64,000 bases of DNA. Source: Actinomycetes bacterium (GTDB lineage Bacteria > Actinomycetota > Acidimicrobiia > Acidimicrobiales > Acidimicrobilacustridaceae). Location: contig JAKOVH010000013.1 in NCBI GenBank assembly GCA_029782145.1, forward strand, positions 310,001-374,000, in the 5' to 3' direction. Of this stretch, positions 51,770 through 61,329 are shown piece after piece. The first letter of the stretch is position 1. The number at the start of each line of letters is the position of its first letter. Below the pieces are notes generated by a model. The model saw only the letters and a list, made by a program, of their open reading frames with translations. It was not told the DNA's origin and did no database searches. The translations under genes and the position numbers were made by a program.

Positions 51770-51916
51770 GACACGTTCTTCGGGGGTGAGGGCAACGACA
51801 CCGTCGAGCACAACTTCGGGTTCTTCGATGGTGGACCTGGCTACGACGTCATCGAGGCCAACAACGGCGGCACCTGCGCCAACGTCGAGGTGGTCCTGGC
51901 CGGCCCGCCCTGCTGA
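51770..51916 (+). pseudogene. remnant of an RTX-type calcium-binding repeat protein
   Basis: The plus strand reads DTFFGGEGNDTVEHNFGFFD, then GGPGYDVIEANNGGTCANVE and a TGA at 51914-51916. GGEGND and GGPGYD are two consecutive nonapeptide repeats (GGxGxDxx) of hemolysin-type calcium-binding proteins, with a normal-looking C-terminus. No start codon or upstream part exists, so this is the 3' scar of a lost secreted RTX protein gene. Neighbouring genes on both sides are on the minus strand. Confidence 0.65.
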
Positions 51917-51940
51917 CGGCGCGCCACGCACGGGCGGCGG

Positions 51941-53581
51941 TCAGCGACCGGCCGTGCCGCACTGGGCGGCCTCGACGTCGGGCACCCGGGCCGACGGTGG
52001 GAGGAGATGGTCGATGACGTCGGCCGGCATGCCCATGCGGGCGAGCGCGCAGGTGGTCGGCGGGGTGCCGGCGTCGCCGGCGTAGGCCCAGCGGCCGTCG
52101 ACCCAGTGGAAGACGTCGGCGGCGTCGGTGGTGCCGGTGTTGGGCCTCGACACCTCGCCGAGGGCCCAGTCCCCGTGGCAGCTGACGCCGTACACACCGG
52201 GCCCGAAGCCGGCCTGGGCCGGTGCGACGTAGCCGGGGTCGTAGGGGTCGAGCCCGAGGGCGGCGCGGGCTGCCTGCCACAGCAGCCCCGAGTCGCACAC
52301 CGGCGTCGGCGCCGGCGCGGCGACCAGGAGCTTGAACGCGTCCTTGCCGATGTCAGTGGCGTAGTCGTAGATGCTCAGCACCCAGCCCACGCCCGACACG
52401 GCGACCCCGCTGGTGGCGGCGAGCATGGCCCGCACGCCGGCCCCCTCGGCGGTGGTGAGGGTGGGCACGACGCAGTCGGCCCACAGCGACCCGGACGGGG
52501 CGACGCCCGGGTTGGCGGCCACCGCCGACAGCGCGGCCGAGCACTCGCCGCTGAGCGTCGCCGCCGATAGCCGGTCGCCGGCCCGGGTCACCGCCTGCTC
52601 GACCGTGGTGCGGCCCGGGTCGTCGGGCGTGGCCAGGCCGAACCGGCCGAGGAAGGCCTCGGCCAGCGCCACGCCGAAGTGCAGCTGGAAGGCCGCCTCG
52701 GCGGCGCCGTCGTAGTCCGAGGTGATCGACGTGGCCGTGCCAGGGGTCGGGCCGGGGGCGACGGTGAGCTGCCCGCCGGCCCCGATGCTGGACGAGCCCG
52801 ACCCGCTCGCCGCCGCCCCCGCGTGCTGCGACACCCACGCCGCCAGGCCGCTCGGCGGCTGGTCCACCGCGGCAGCGCCGGTCACCGCGAACGACCGGGG
52901 GTAGCGGTTGGCGTTCACCACCTTCACGAGCCGCTGGCCGCCCTCCATGCCGAAGCACCACCTCACCTGCTGGGTGTCGGAGGCGAGGATCTGCCAGCCG
53001 TCGGCCCGGGCGGCGTCCTCGCCCTGGCAGGTGGGCGGGGCGGCCTGGTCGGAGAGACCGCCGGTCATCTCGTGCCAGACCTCCTGGGCGAGGTCGCGCA
53101 GCGCCTGGCCCGGTACCCTCACCCAGCCGGTCACCGAGAGCCCCGGCGTGGCCACCGACATGACCCGGCGCTCCGGGTCGTAACGGGCCTCGGTCGACTC
53201 CCAGGAGCCGTCGGCGATCTGGTGCAGGCCGAACTGGGCCGGCTCCACGCCCTTGCCGTCGGCGAAGGCGGGGTCGACGTCGGCGAACTCGACAGTCACG
53301 GGAGCGACGATCTGGCCCTCGGTGACCTCGATGTCGACGAAGTGGTCGCTGGAGGTGAGCTCCGCCGCCCCGGTCGGCCCCTCAGCGTCACCGTCGAGGA
53401 CGAGCCGGGTGCCGTCCAGCGCCGCACCGGCGGGCACGACGACGCTGATGCCGGGGGAGAGCTTCACGGTGCCACCGGAAGAGCCGACGGCCTGGCCGGG
53501 CTTCGAGCCGGATCCGGAGCAGCCGGTCACAAGCAGTGCGACCACTACTCCCGCTGCCAACCATCGGGCTCGCCCCCACAT
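51941..53581 (-). CDS. large secreted lipoprotein of unknown function
   Basis: 546 residues from the ATG at 53581 (GTG 53584 also possible; GGGGAG upstream). The lipoprotein signal is ARWLAAGVVVALLVTGCSG with the lipobox Cys at about 20. The mature protein starts with a beta-rich part (VKLSPGISVVVPAGAALDGT, VTGWVRVPGQALRDLAQEVW), then an alpha/beta region (SGVGWVLSIYDYATDIGKDA, GFGPGVYGVSCHGDWALGEV). Eight or so cysteines suggest disulfides outside the cell. I recognise no family. Confidence 0.75.
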   Translation of the reverse strand: MWGRARWLAAGVVVALLVTGCSGSGSKPGQAVGSSGGTVKLSPGISVVVPAGAALDGTRLVLDGDAEGPTGAAELTSSDHFVDIEVTEGQIVAPVTVEFADVDPAFADGKGVEPAQFGLHQIADGSWESTEARYDPERRVMSVATPGLSVTGWVRVPGQALRDLAQEVWHEMTGGLSDQAAPPTCQGEDAARADGWQILASDTQQVRWCFGMEGGQRLVKVVNANRYPRSFAVTGAAAVDQPPSGLAAWVSQHAGAAASGSGSSSIGAGGQLTVAPGPTPGTATSITSDYDGAAEAAFQLHFGVALAEAFLGRFGLATPDDPGRTTVEQAVTRAGDRLSAATLSGECSAALSAVAANPGVAPSGSLWADCVVPTLTTAEGAGVRAMLAATSGVAVSGVGWVLSIYDYATDIGKDAFKLLVAAPAPTPVCDSGLLWQAARAALGLDPYDPGYVAPAQAGFGPGVYGVSCHGDWALGEVSRPNTGTTDAADVFHWVDGRWAYAGDAGTPPTTCALARMGMPADVIDHLLPPSARVPDVEAAQCGTAGR

Positions 53582-53970
53582 CACGACCGCTCCCCGTCGC
53601 CGGTCACCGAACGGTATCGGGCCGAGCCGCTCTGAGGTGTAACGAGTTTGTCTGCCCGGCGGTGTGGACTGTGGGTGGTGGTGCTGTGCACTGCTACCCC
53701 ATGAGTCGGCCGAGCTCGACGCCATCCTCGGCCAGCTCGAGCGCCGGTCCGGGTTTCGCTTCCTGTCGGGGCCGGAAGGTTGCCTTGGAAATCTTCTAAG
53801 GCTCTTTGGTCGTCCTGCCGATGGCCACTTCTGGCGTCAAGTGCCACGCAGTGTGGTGGCGCGAGATCCAGGACTCTCGTTCAGCAGCCAACGCACGCGC
53901 CGACCGTACCGGCGCCGAGTAGGCCCGTCACCTACACGTCTCTGCATGATCGTCGACAGGGGTTCATCCG
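53582..53970. other. gene-poor boundary before the exopolysaccharide island
   Basis: About 390 bases in which base composition starts to fall from the high-GC average. Short open frames on both strands show no similarity I recognise. The right part carries the ribosome-binding site (CAGGGG) of the secreted protein at 53971. Confidence 0.5.
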
Positions 53971-54651
53971 ATGGCAACTCATGAACGCGGCAGGTTCGTC
54001 CGAAGCCCGTCGCGGCACGTTCACACCGGCAAGAGGACGGCCGGTGCGGTGATCGCTGTGGTGGTTGCGCTGTTACTGGGCTTCCTCGCTGTAACGCCTG
54101 CTGCGGCGGCGGACGAGCTGCCGGTGTCGCCGGTGTATGGGTCGCTGGGTGCGCAGGGGTCGTGGGCGGGGTCGTCGGGGTCGAGCGGCTATGTGTTGGG
54201 CGGCTGGAACACTTCCAGTGACTTGGCGTCGTTGCCGGGTGTCGGATCGACCGTGTCGCTGGTGCAGGGCGGCCGGTGGGTGTGGGCGTCGGCGACCGGT
54301 GATGTTCGGGCGCCGCAGAGTCCCGATCAGTCGTCGCGCCGGGCGGCCACGTGGTATCACGCGAACGAGCTGCGTCTGCAGATGGCGTTCCCGGACGGAT
54401 TCGTCGGGGATATGAATCTCTATGCGCTTGATTGGGATGGTACGAGTCGGCGTGAGGCGGTGACGGTGTCGGACGGGGTGTCGACATGGCAGTCGCAGCT
54501 GACGAGCTCGTTCCACGACGGTGCCTGGATGCGTTTCCCGCTGAATGTGTCGCCTGGCGGGACCGTGATGATCACGGTGTCCCGCACGAGTGGTCTGAAT
54601 GCAGTCCTCTCCGCCATCACCTTCGACCCGTCGGAGTGCTCATGCTCCTAG
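53971..54651 (+). CDS. secreted beta-rich protein
   Basis: 226 residues. The signal peptide has a long basic n-region and the core AGAVIAVVVALLLGFLAVTP ending AAAAD. The mature part is one beta-sandwich-like domain (GSLGAQGSWAGSSGSSGYVL, VWASATGDVRAPQSPDQSSR, DMNLYALDWDGTSRREAVTV, GTVMITVSRTSGLNAVLSAI). This domain recurs, to my recollection, in many actinobacterial exported proteins next to carbohydrate-active domains and may bind glycans. It is the first gene of the island and may act on the polysaccharide. Confidence 0.72.
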   Translation: MATHERGRFVRSPSRHVHTGKRTAGAVIAVVVALLLGFLAVTPAAAADELPVSPVYGSLGAQGSWAGSSGSSGYVLGGWNTSSDLASLPGVGSTVSLVQGGRWVWASATGDVRAPQSPDQSSRRAATWYHANELRLQMAFPDGFVGDMNLYALDWDGTSRREAVTVSDGVSTWQSQLTSSFHDGAWMRFPLNVSPGGTVMITVSRTSGLNAVLSAITFDPSECSCS

Positions 54652-54911
54652 CCACTGACGGTGACCCCGGGTCTTCGCGGTCCAGCCAATAGCGAGTCTC
54701 CCCATGACGTTCCGACTCATTACCGGCTCTTCGAGCTTCGGCGGTGAGTAATGGTGGGAAGCAGAATTCAGTTGGGTCGTCCGGCGTGGGTGGTGTGATC
54801 GGATCCGGGCAATGGAGTGAACCGAGATCGTCGTCCCATGGCTGCATGTCCTCCTTTGAGCATGCAGTCTGACGCCTACCCTGCTACAGACCTGAAGCAT
54901 CACACAACGCT

Positions 54912-55700
54912 TTACCGGGCTACACCCACAAGCTCGCCTCGGGCGTCGACACGCGGTAGCTCAACAGTGGCCTGCCAGAATGCCCGTGCACACCCGGGAC
55001 GTAGCCGATCGTGCAGCTCGATGAGTACCACATCGACTTCATCGATGAACTCCTCAGCCTGCTCAAACACATCCAGCTCGGCGCCCTCGATATCGACTTT
55101 GAGGATATCGACCCGTGCTGAGCCAGACTCTCTGAGCAGCTCTCCCACGGTGTAGGCGCGTACACATTGGCCGGCAGTTGCCGACATGCTCGCATCCTCG
55201 AGATTGGAGCCTTGTCCTTCGCTTGCCGTGGCCGCCCAGGTGCGAGATGCCCATTCCCCTTGATCGGTCCGGATGACTTCCACTTGTCCCGACGCGCCCC
55301 CAAGCGCGCCCATCACCGCATGAATCCCCGGGTAAGGCAGGCAGTTCGTGAGCAGTAGCTCGTAGTTACTTGGGTCCGGTTCAACCGCGAATACGCAGGC
55401 ATCTGGATAACGAGTAGCGAAAAACGCAGCCGAATAGCCAACGTTCGCTCCGGCATCGATGATGAAAGAAGCATCATCCGGTAAGAGCGTTGGGAATGCG
55501 TACTCCCTCTCGATCAGAACTTGCCAGAACACGTCGATATCAGAGCTGCCGGTTCGCATAAAGACGGGGAACGCGAGCCCATGACCGCGCACTGAGATAG
55601 TAGCGTTCCTTCCCACCATCTCCCGCATGACAGCGAGAAGTCCAAGCCGGACGCCCAGTGCTCTGAAGTACCGCCTAACCCTGCGCAGAGACCTGTACAT
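54912..55700 (-). CDS. FkbM-family methyltransferase
   Basis: 262 residues from ATG 55700 (GGGAG upstream). The S-adenosylmethionine-binding motif DAGANVGYSAAFFATRYP, then VFAVEPDPSNYELLLTNC, and VDILKVDIEGAELDVFEQAE and VDVVLIELHD at the C-terminal side, are typical of FkbM methyltransferases. In polysaccharide loci these methylate sugars. It is transcribed opposite to the rest of the island. Codon use is visibly less GC-biased than in the preceding genes. Confidence 0.88.
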   Translation of the reverse strand: MYRSLRRVRRYFRALGVRLGLLAVMREMVGRNATISVRGHGLAFPVFMRTGSSDIDVFWQVLIEREYAFPTLLPDDASFIIDAGANVGYSAAFFATRYPDACVFAVEPDPSNYELLLTNCLPYPGIHAVMGALGGASGQVEVIRTDQGEWASRTWAATASEGQGSNLEDASMSATAGQCVRAYTVGELLRESGSARVDILKVDIEGAELDVFEQAEEFIDEVDVVLIELHDRLRPGCARAFWQATVELPRVDARGELVGVAR

Positions 55701-55893
55701 GCCTATCTCCCTTGCTGGCGGGTGGTGGACTGAGGTCTGGCTGCCCACGGCTAACCGAACGGCGTGCCGATGGACTGCCTCGATTACTCTCCGCAGCGGA
55801 TCCGAGTCCCAATCACGCCAGCATCCTAGACTTGCCCGCCACCGCCTGCGCGGCTGGTATCGTAGCGTCGTTCACCTCGCAGGCCGATCAAAT

Positions 55894-57168
55894 ATGAACT
55901 TGCTCACGATATCGGGATTTGGGCTCGCCCTATCCGGCACCTTCTGTCTCGCCATGAGTTTTCGGCGGCTTCCGGGTCTCTGGACCCGGAGAACGACCTT
56001 GGTCGTGTTGCCGGTGGTCTTGGCCTCCTTCGTAACAATTGTCTTCGGCTTTGGTGGACACAACACAATCATTGGCGGTCTTGCTGTCAGCAGCATCGTC
56101 GCCATTGCCCCGGGAGTCGCAAGTCCAAAGCGGCCACCACCAGATAGGGCCTCGCTGGTTCCACATGCCTTCGCTGCTGCGCTCGTCCTCTGGCTCGCGA
56201 TGAGGGAATTGAGCATGACCCCGGCTCGACCGGGCGCTTTGCTCGGCTACGTTGCTGCAGCAGCATTCATTGGAGTGTGTGGCGTTGTGGTTCTTCGTGG
56301 CGGCATCAGCCGTAATGACCTTCTGACGATACTCGTTCTGTATCTCTCAGCCGGGATGGTGTGGGCCTTTGGGTCTGGCGCAGCATGGGCGCCTTGCCAA
56401 CCCGGGAAGTGCACGGAGCTCGGCCGCCTGTACAAAGCCGGCTTCCCAACAGAGAACGCAGCAGCGCTCATCGCCGGTTTTGTGATCATCCTCGCACTTG
56501 GCTCTACGCCAGGTTGGTACCGTCGGCTCGCGCTCGCGACCGGTAGCCTGGTCCTCTATGCTAGTGGCGGTAGGACCGGGATCTTCGGTCTACTTGGAGC
56601 CGGACTCGTCGCGTGGATACTAGCCTTGTCAAGCAGCGCGACGCGTACAGCTAACGGCGTACCTATCCGAAAGATTCGCTCCGCTGCCGCCTACGTTGGT
56701 TCGATAGCGACAGGCTACGCTGCAATACTTGTTGCGGCGCACAGCTCGAACACGGACTTCTCGAACCGTGGACGGATTTGGCGCGCCGCTCTGAGCCTCG
56801 TGCCGTCTGCCAGCATACTTGGAAGGCGTGTTTCGGATTGGGGACTGCTTCGAGGGCAAGATCTGCTTCCTGATCACTCCGCGCACAGTATCTATGTCCA
56901 TGTGTTCTTCGGCGGAGGCTTAGTAGCGCTGCTCCTTCTGGGGCTATTCATCGGGTCGCTTTACGATCGGGTCCGAGGGAGAGCCGTCCTGGACGTGTGG
57001 TATGCGGCGCTCCCTGTCGCTTTCTTTATGTTGGCGGGGCTTACAGAGGTCGTGTGGAACCCAGCGACCCTGGATTCCCTTGCGATCATCCTCCTGCCGC
57101 TTCTTGCAAGTGGTTATGACTCCCGGCTGATCATGAGAGACGCTGAGCACACCGTGAGTCGTCGGTAG
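55894..57168 (+). CDS. wzy: polysaccharide polymerase/ligase (Wzy/O-antigen ligase-like)
   Basis: 424 residues with about ten to twelve membrane helices (ISGFGLALSGTFCLAMSFRR; NTIIGGLAVSSIVAIAPGVA; AALIAGFVIILALGSTPGWY; LVLYASGGRTGIFGLLGAGL). SGGRTGIF and the large loop with NRGRIWRAAL and SAHSIYVHVFFGGGLVALLL resemble the conserved loop of O-antigen ligase/polymerase proteins. It would polymerise repeat units on the outer membrane face. Its stop shares one base with the GTG of the next gene, so translation is coupled. Confidence 0.8.
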   Translation: MNLLTISGFGLALSGTFCLAMSFRRLPGLWTRRTTLVVLPVVLASFVTIVFGFGGHNTIIGGLAVSSIVAIAPGVASPKRPPPDRASLVPHAFAAALVLWLAMRELSMTPARPGALLGYVAAAAFIGVCGVVVLRGGISRNDLLTILVLYLSAGMVWAFGSGAAWAPCQPGKCTELGRLYKAGFPTENAAALIAGFVIILALGSTPGWYRRLALATGSLVLYASGGRTGIFGLLGAGLVAWILALSSSATRTANGVPIRKIRSAAAYVGSIATGYAAILVAAHSSNTDFSNRGRIWRAALSLVPSASILGRRVSDWGLLRGQDLLPDHSAHSIYVHVFFGGGLVALLLLGLFIGSLYDRVRGRAVLDVWYAALPVAFFMLAGLTEVVWNPATLDSLAIILLPLLASGYDSRLIMRDAEHTVSRR

Positions 57169-58235
57169 TGGTCGGTCCAACCACGCGTCAGATTTGTTTT
57201 GTACTCTATCGTGCTAGCCCGCTACGCGGTATGGAGCGTTCTGCGGTCGCCTTGGGGCGTATGCTTGTCGAACAAGACCCCAACGTCGATGTCGAGTTCC
57301 TGATCATTCGGGGGCCAGCTGGATGGGACGAATCCTCGGTCACCACGCATACTGGGTATCAGGCGGTGCGCAGGTTGCGTGCCATCCTGGAAGGCGATGC
57401 TCGGTCGACGGTCGTCGTCGTAGGACTGTGGGCGGCGACGATTCTTGGGGCAGCGCGGCTGAGGCCAGGACGTGGCGTCAAGCTGGTGATGTGGGAGCAC
57501 AGCTTGCTTGACGGGCGACTCAAAGCAGATCCGAAACTCCGGCGTATGCTTCTGATTGCTCGTAGCGTCTATCGACAGGCCGACGAGGTCGTTTCGGTCT
57601 CTCGATCGGTCCACCGTACAGTCAAGACGCTCTTGGATGTCGATAGCCGCGTGATTCCAAACATCGTGGATATCAATTGTGGTTACGATTCGGAGTGTCT
57701 TAAGCTCCCTCGTCCTTCTCGGACAATTCTTGCAGTTGGTGCACTAGCCGCTGTGAAGAACCACATCCTGCTAGTCCGAGCATTGGCATTCTTGCCGGGG
57801 TGGCGGCTCCGTATAGCAGGGGAAGGGCCTGAACGGAGCAGACTAGTGAACGAAATACGCGATCGAGCTCTCGCAGACAGAGTCGAGCTTCTTGGCGAGA
57901 TTCACGACACTTCAGTTCTCTACCGCGATGCTTCGGTTCTTGCTTGCCCATCTTTGAATGAGACGTTTGGTCTCGCATTGTTCGAGGCAGCGAGCTGGCG
58001 GGTTCCGGTCGCCGCCTTGGACGTCGCCGCCGTGAACGAAGCTGTTCCCGAACTGATAGTCGGGCGCGTGCTGAACGAGCCGTTTGATCCGAGCCGATTC
58101 GCTGAATTGATCTTTGAGGTCTCGCTCTTGGATGCGTGCAGTCATTCGGAGTTATACACGGAAGCCGAGGCTCGCAGGTCAGCGTACCTTTCGAGAGAAG
58201 GCATTCTGGCGGCTTGGCGGGAGGTCGCCTTGTGA
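57168..58235 (+). CDS. GT4-family glycosyltransferase
   Basis: 355 residues, GT-B fold: VSVSRSVHRTVKTLLDVDSR, ILAVGALAAVKNHILLVRAL, WRLRIAGEGPERSRLVNEIR and the E-x7-E-type motif NETFGLALFEAASWRVPVAA. It adds a sugar from a nucleotide donor to the lipid-linked repeat unit. It starts at a GTG overlapping the wzy stop and is followed by a GT2 gene 31 bases on. Confidence 0.88.
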   Translation: MVGPTTRQICFVLYRASPLRGMERSAVALGRMLVEQDPNVDVEFLIIRGPAGWDESSVTTHTGYQAVRRLRAILEGDARSTVVVVGLWAATILGAARLRPGRGVKLVMWEHSLLDGRLKADPKLRRMLLIARSVYRQADEVVSVSRSVHRTVKTLLDVDSRVIPNIVDINCGYDSECLKLPRPSRTILAVGALAAVKNHILLVRALAFLPGWRLRIAGEGPERSRLVNEIRDRALADRVELLGEIHDTSVLYRDASVLACPSLNETFGLALFEAASWRVPVAALDVAAVNEAVPELIVGRVLNEPFDPSRFAELIFEVSLLDACSHSELYTEAEARRSAYLSREGILAAWREVAL

Positions 58236-58266
58236 GGCCGTGGCGGCGGGATGACCAGGTGGAGCG

Positions 58267-59226
58267 ATGACATCGGATGTGACGGCCGTAATCCCGACCG
58301 TCGGAAGACGCACGTTGGAGCGCGCTGTCTCGTCTTGTCTGTCCCAGGATAGGGCAGCCGTGGAGGTGATGGTGGTCGCAGACCTGCCCGACGTGCGTCA
58401 CTCTCGGCGGCTGTTAGAGGAGGCGCTTGGAGGAGCCGCCCACGATGTGCGAGTCATCTTCACTGGTGGAGGTGCCGGTGCGGCCACAGCTCGTCAGCTT
58501 GGGACGGTAGCGAGTAGCGCTGAGTGGGTTGCGTACCTTGATGACGATGACTGGTGGCTACCAGAGAAGACAATGACGCAACTCAAGGCAGCTCAATCAT
58601 TGGGTGACGATGTGGTTCTGTCGTGCCGAGTGATGTCCGTCGACCAAGCGACCGGTGTTCGTACGGGCCCTATCCCTCGAGCCATCTACCGTTCCGACCA
58701 AGATCTGGCTGAGTATCTGTTTCTTCGGCGTCGACTCTCGGCAGACCGGAATGCCATCTTTCTACCAACGCTGCTGATGAAGCGAGATGTCGCGCTCCGG
58801 ACCGGGTGGGAGAAGGGTCTGCGTCGTCATCAGGACTGGGACTTCCTTATGCGCGTCATCGAGATCGGCTCTGCGACGATTCATCAGTTGGATGAGGTGC
58901 TAGCCGTGATAAGTGTTGGTTCACCGGGGAGCCTTAGCGCTAGCTCTGACTGGCGAACCTCCCTTGAATGGGCGCAGCGCCACAAGAGCACTTGGAGTCC
59001 TCAGGTCTATCGGGACTTCGTGGCCGGCCAACCCCTTCGTTACGCCTTCGGTGACCGCTCCATGAACGGAGTCATGTCCTGCCTAGGTGCTTCCTTTGAT
59101 GGTGGCAGGCCTTCGGGATCGGCCCTTGCGTTGGCACTTGTCGGACTGATTCCGCGGGGCACTGTAAACCGCTTCCTTCATCGATCGAAGAAACCGTCGA
59201 CTACAGATGCTCTATCCGAGCGGTGA
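58267..59226 (+). CDS. GT2-family glycosyltransferase
   Basis: 319 residues, GT-A fold: TAVIPTVGRRTLERAVSSCL at the N-terminus, the DxD-type WVAYLDDDDWWLPEK and RRHQDWDFLMRVIEIG acceptor-side motif. GTGGAG precedes the ATG. It lies between the GT4 gene and wzx and should act in repeat-unit assembly. Confidence 0.88.
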   Translation: MTSDVTAVIPTVGRRTLERAVSSCLSQDRAAVEVMVVADLPDVRHSRRLLEEALGGAAHDVRVIFTGGGAGAATARQLGTVASSAEWVAYLDDDDWWLPEKTMTQLKAAQSLGDDVVLSCRVMSVDQATGVRTGPIPRAIYRSDQDLAEYLFLRRRLSADRNAIFLPTLLMKRDVALRTGWEKGLRRHQDWDFLMRVIEIGSATIHQLDEVLAVISVGSPGSLSASSDWRTSLEWAQRHKSTWSPQVYRDFVAGQPLRYAFGDRSMNGVMSCLGASFDGGRPSGSALALALVGLIPRGTVNRFLHRSKKPSTTDALSER

Positions 59227-59358
59227 TCCCTGCTTGGAGTCAAACGATCCATTTCTGTATGCGGTTTGGCCGGCGCCGAGGATGGGACGCCGATGAACGG
59301 GAAACCTTGGTGGCACGACGGGTCCTAGCCCGGCGGCATTCGCTTGAGAGTCGGTGAT

Positions 59359-60678
59359 ATGGCTCAGCTTGTGAGATTCATGCGGAGCGGTTCGTCTCGC
59401 GCCGTTGGAAGCTTCGGGCTGGCACAGACCCTTGTCGCAGCGTCCGCTCTCATTAGGTTGCCGATCATCAGCGGCGCAATCGGGAGCAGTGGTCTTGGCC
59501 TGATTTTCATCTCTGGTGCAATCATTCCAATTCTCCTCGTCGTAGCTGTTGGCCTCCGCACAGCTTCCCGGCTGCTCTGCGCCGAGGAGCTTGGACGGCG
59601 ATCTATACGAGGGGCTAGCCTCGCCCGTCACGAGGCCAGTTCTTTGGCCTGGGCCTGCGCCTTGTGCATCGGAGCGGTTGGGCTTCTTCTGAGCCTGGCT
59701 CTCCCGCTCCAGGGTTGGTTTGGCGCAGAGTCGGTAGCATCACCGGCTGAGATCCACATGTTGTTTGGCGGCAGCATCATCATGAGCTGCCTGGCTTATC
59801 CAGGTGCAGTGTGGTGGGGCGCCTTGGAAGGAAGTGGTTTCATGGCGGTAGGCAACATGATGGTTGTCTTTGTAACCAGTCTCGGCCTCGTGGCCACGTT
59901 GATCATCGCTGCAATGGGGGGCGGCGTTGTGGAGCTGGGTCTTGTCAATGCTGCGACTTCGACGATGCCATTCGTCTGCGTTGCTGCTGCCGCTCCCTCG
60001 CTTCTGAAGTGGCCGCATTGGCGGCGCAGCTCGAGCGACCGCAGACGAGCGGTCCGCCTCGCGGTAGCGACCTATTCATTGCGAGGATCCAGCGAGGTGG
60101 CCACGCGAGGAGCAGATCCACTAATCATCGGCGGGTTCCTCGGTCCGACGGCGTCGGCCACCTACGGGGTCGCCCAGCGGCTGAGCGCCGGGATCACGAT
60201 GATCCCGACAGCGCTTGCGCCGGTGATGGCCACTGCCGTCTCCCGGAAGCGCGGCGCCGGGACTGTCTTGGCGCGTCGGGACATCGCCAGACAGGTAATG
60301 GGGCAGGGGATCCTCGCCTCATTACTGGCGATTGCGTTCATTGTTATTGGGCCTGCTCTCGCTTTGAGACTTGGTGCTGGTCAGGATGGGCCACTGTCCT
60401 TGTATGTTGGACTTGCTGTTGTGAGCGTCCTCTGGGCGGTTCAGGTGCCCCTCGTTGCTGCAGCATCCAGCCCGCTAGCACTGAGGCTCGGCTTGATAGT
60501 CGAGAGCTTCGGGGCCCTCTTGAACATCATAGGAAGCCTCGTGCTTGTACGGGTGCTCGGGGTGGCGGGGCCAGTATGGGCATCGGTAATGGTCGTGGCG
60601 TCAATCGACTTGTTCTGGATTCTGTTGTTGATTAGACACCGGCGTTCCTATGAGGAGAGCCACCTTCCCGTGCCCTAA
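59359..60678 (+). CDS. wzx: polysaccharide flippase (Wzx-like, MATE/MOP superfamily)
   Basis: 439 residues from the ATG at 59359 (TTG 59344 is an alternative). About twelve membrane helices; AVGSFGLAQTLVAASALIRL, SEVATRGADPLIIGGFLGPT and ATYGVAQRLSAGITMIPTAL follow the repeat-unit-translocase pattern. It would flip undecaprenyl-linked repeat units outward. The 3' end overlaps the convergent acetyltransferase gene by four bases. Confidence 0.85.
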   Translation: MAQLVRFMRSGSSRAVGSFGLAQTLVAASALIRLPIISGAIGSSGLGLIFISGAIIPILLVVAVGLRTASRLLCAEELGRRSIRGASLARHEASSLAWACALCIGAVGLLLSLALPLQGWFGAESVASPAEIHMLFGGSIIMSCLAYPGAVWWGALEGSGFMAVGNMMVVFVTSLGLVATLIIAAMGGGVVELGLVNAATSTMPFVCVAAAAPSLLKWPHWRRSSSDRRRAVRLAVATYSLRGSSEVATRGADPLIIGGFLGPTASATYGVAQRLSAGITMIPTALAPVMATAVSRKRGAGTVLARRDIARQVMGQGILASLLAIAFIVIGPALALRLGAGQDGPLSLYVGLAVVSVLWAVQVPLVAAASSPLALRLGLIVESFGALLNIIGSLVLVRVLGVAGPVWASVMVVASIDLFWILLLIRHRRSYEESHLPVP

Positions 60679-61211
60679 TCTTGGTCCCGCCGGCGCCGGA
60701 CCACTCGAGCGGGGTTGCCGGCGACGACTGTCCATGCCTCGACGTTCTTTGTCACCACAGCACCGGCGCCGATGATGCTGTGATCGCCTACGCAGACACC
60801 TGGCAACAGGATGGCGCGAGTGCCGATCCATACGTCATCGCCTATCACGACAGGCCGTGTGGGTAGTCTTCCCTGCACTCTCATGGTGGAGCTCGGAGAC
60901 ATCCCATGGGACACCGCGAGTACCACGACATCAGGCCCCATCATCACGTCTGATCCAATTCTCACCGGCCCGTGTAAACGGCAATTGACTCCGATGCCAG
61001 AGCCAGCGCCGAGATGAATACCCCGACCATCACCGAAGTATGCCCCATGCTCGACGTTGACGTTCTCACTGCAGTTGTCCAGCATTCGTCTTGCCGCAAG
61101 TGTCCGAAGTCCCTTCCAAAGGTTTCCCAGCGGCATCGTCGAGCTGGGTAGCCAACGGAGAACAGAGTAGTAGGCCGCTGCAGCTAGGGTACGTCGCACT
61201 ATCACGAGCAT
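60675..61211 (-). CDS. left-handed beta-helix acetyltransferase
   Basis: 178 residues. Hexapeptide turns (FGDGRGIHLGAGSGIGVNCR, IGSDVMMGPDVVVLAVSHGM, IGDDVWIGTRAILLPGVCVG, DHSIIGAGAVVTKNVEAWTV, VAGNPARVVRRRR) are those of WcaF/maltose-O-acetyltransferase-like enzymes, with the catalytic His in SHGM. It probably O-acetylates a sugar of the polysaccharide. It is transcribed against the surrounding genes. Confidence 0.9.
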   Translation of the reverse strand: MLVIVRRTLAAAAYYSVLRWLPSSTMPLGNLWKGLRTLAARRMLDNCSENVNVEHGAYFGDGRGIHLGAGSGIGVNCRLHGPVRIGSDVMMGPDVVVLAVSHGMSPSSTMRVQGRLPTRPVVIGDDVWIGTRAILLPGVCVGDHSIIGAGAVVTKNVEAWTVVAGNPARVVRRRRDQD

Positions 61212-61317
61212 AGTCTAGAGACCCGGTTCCGCGCGGTTAGGGCGGGGTAATGCGATCGTCTTTCTAACTAGGGCGAGTCGCCGGCTGCCTGTGAAGACCA
61301 TCGAGGCGGCTGACCGA

Positions 61318-61323
61318 TAGGAT
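61318..61323 (+). promoter_or_regulatory. -10 box TAGGAT of a probable leaderless transcript
   Basis: TAGGAT ends six bases before the ATG at 61330. Confidence 0.6.
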
Positions 61324-61329
61324 CTTGCG

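Noticed and set aside
53664..53984. 106-codon open frame before the secreted protein
   Set aside because: No recognisable similarity, no Shine-Dalgarno, and it overlaps the start of the better-supported secreted protein.
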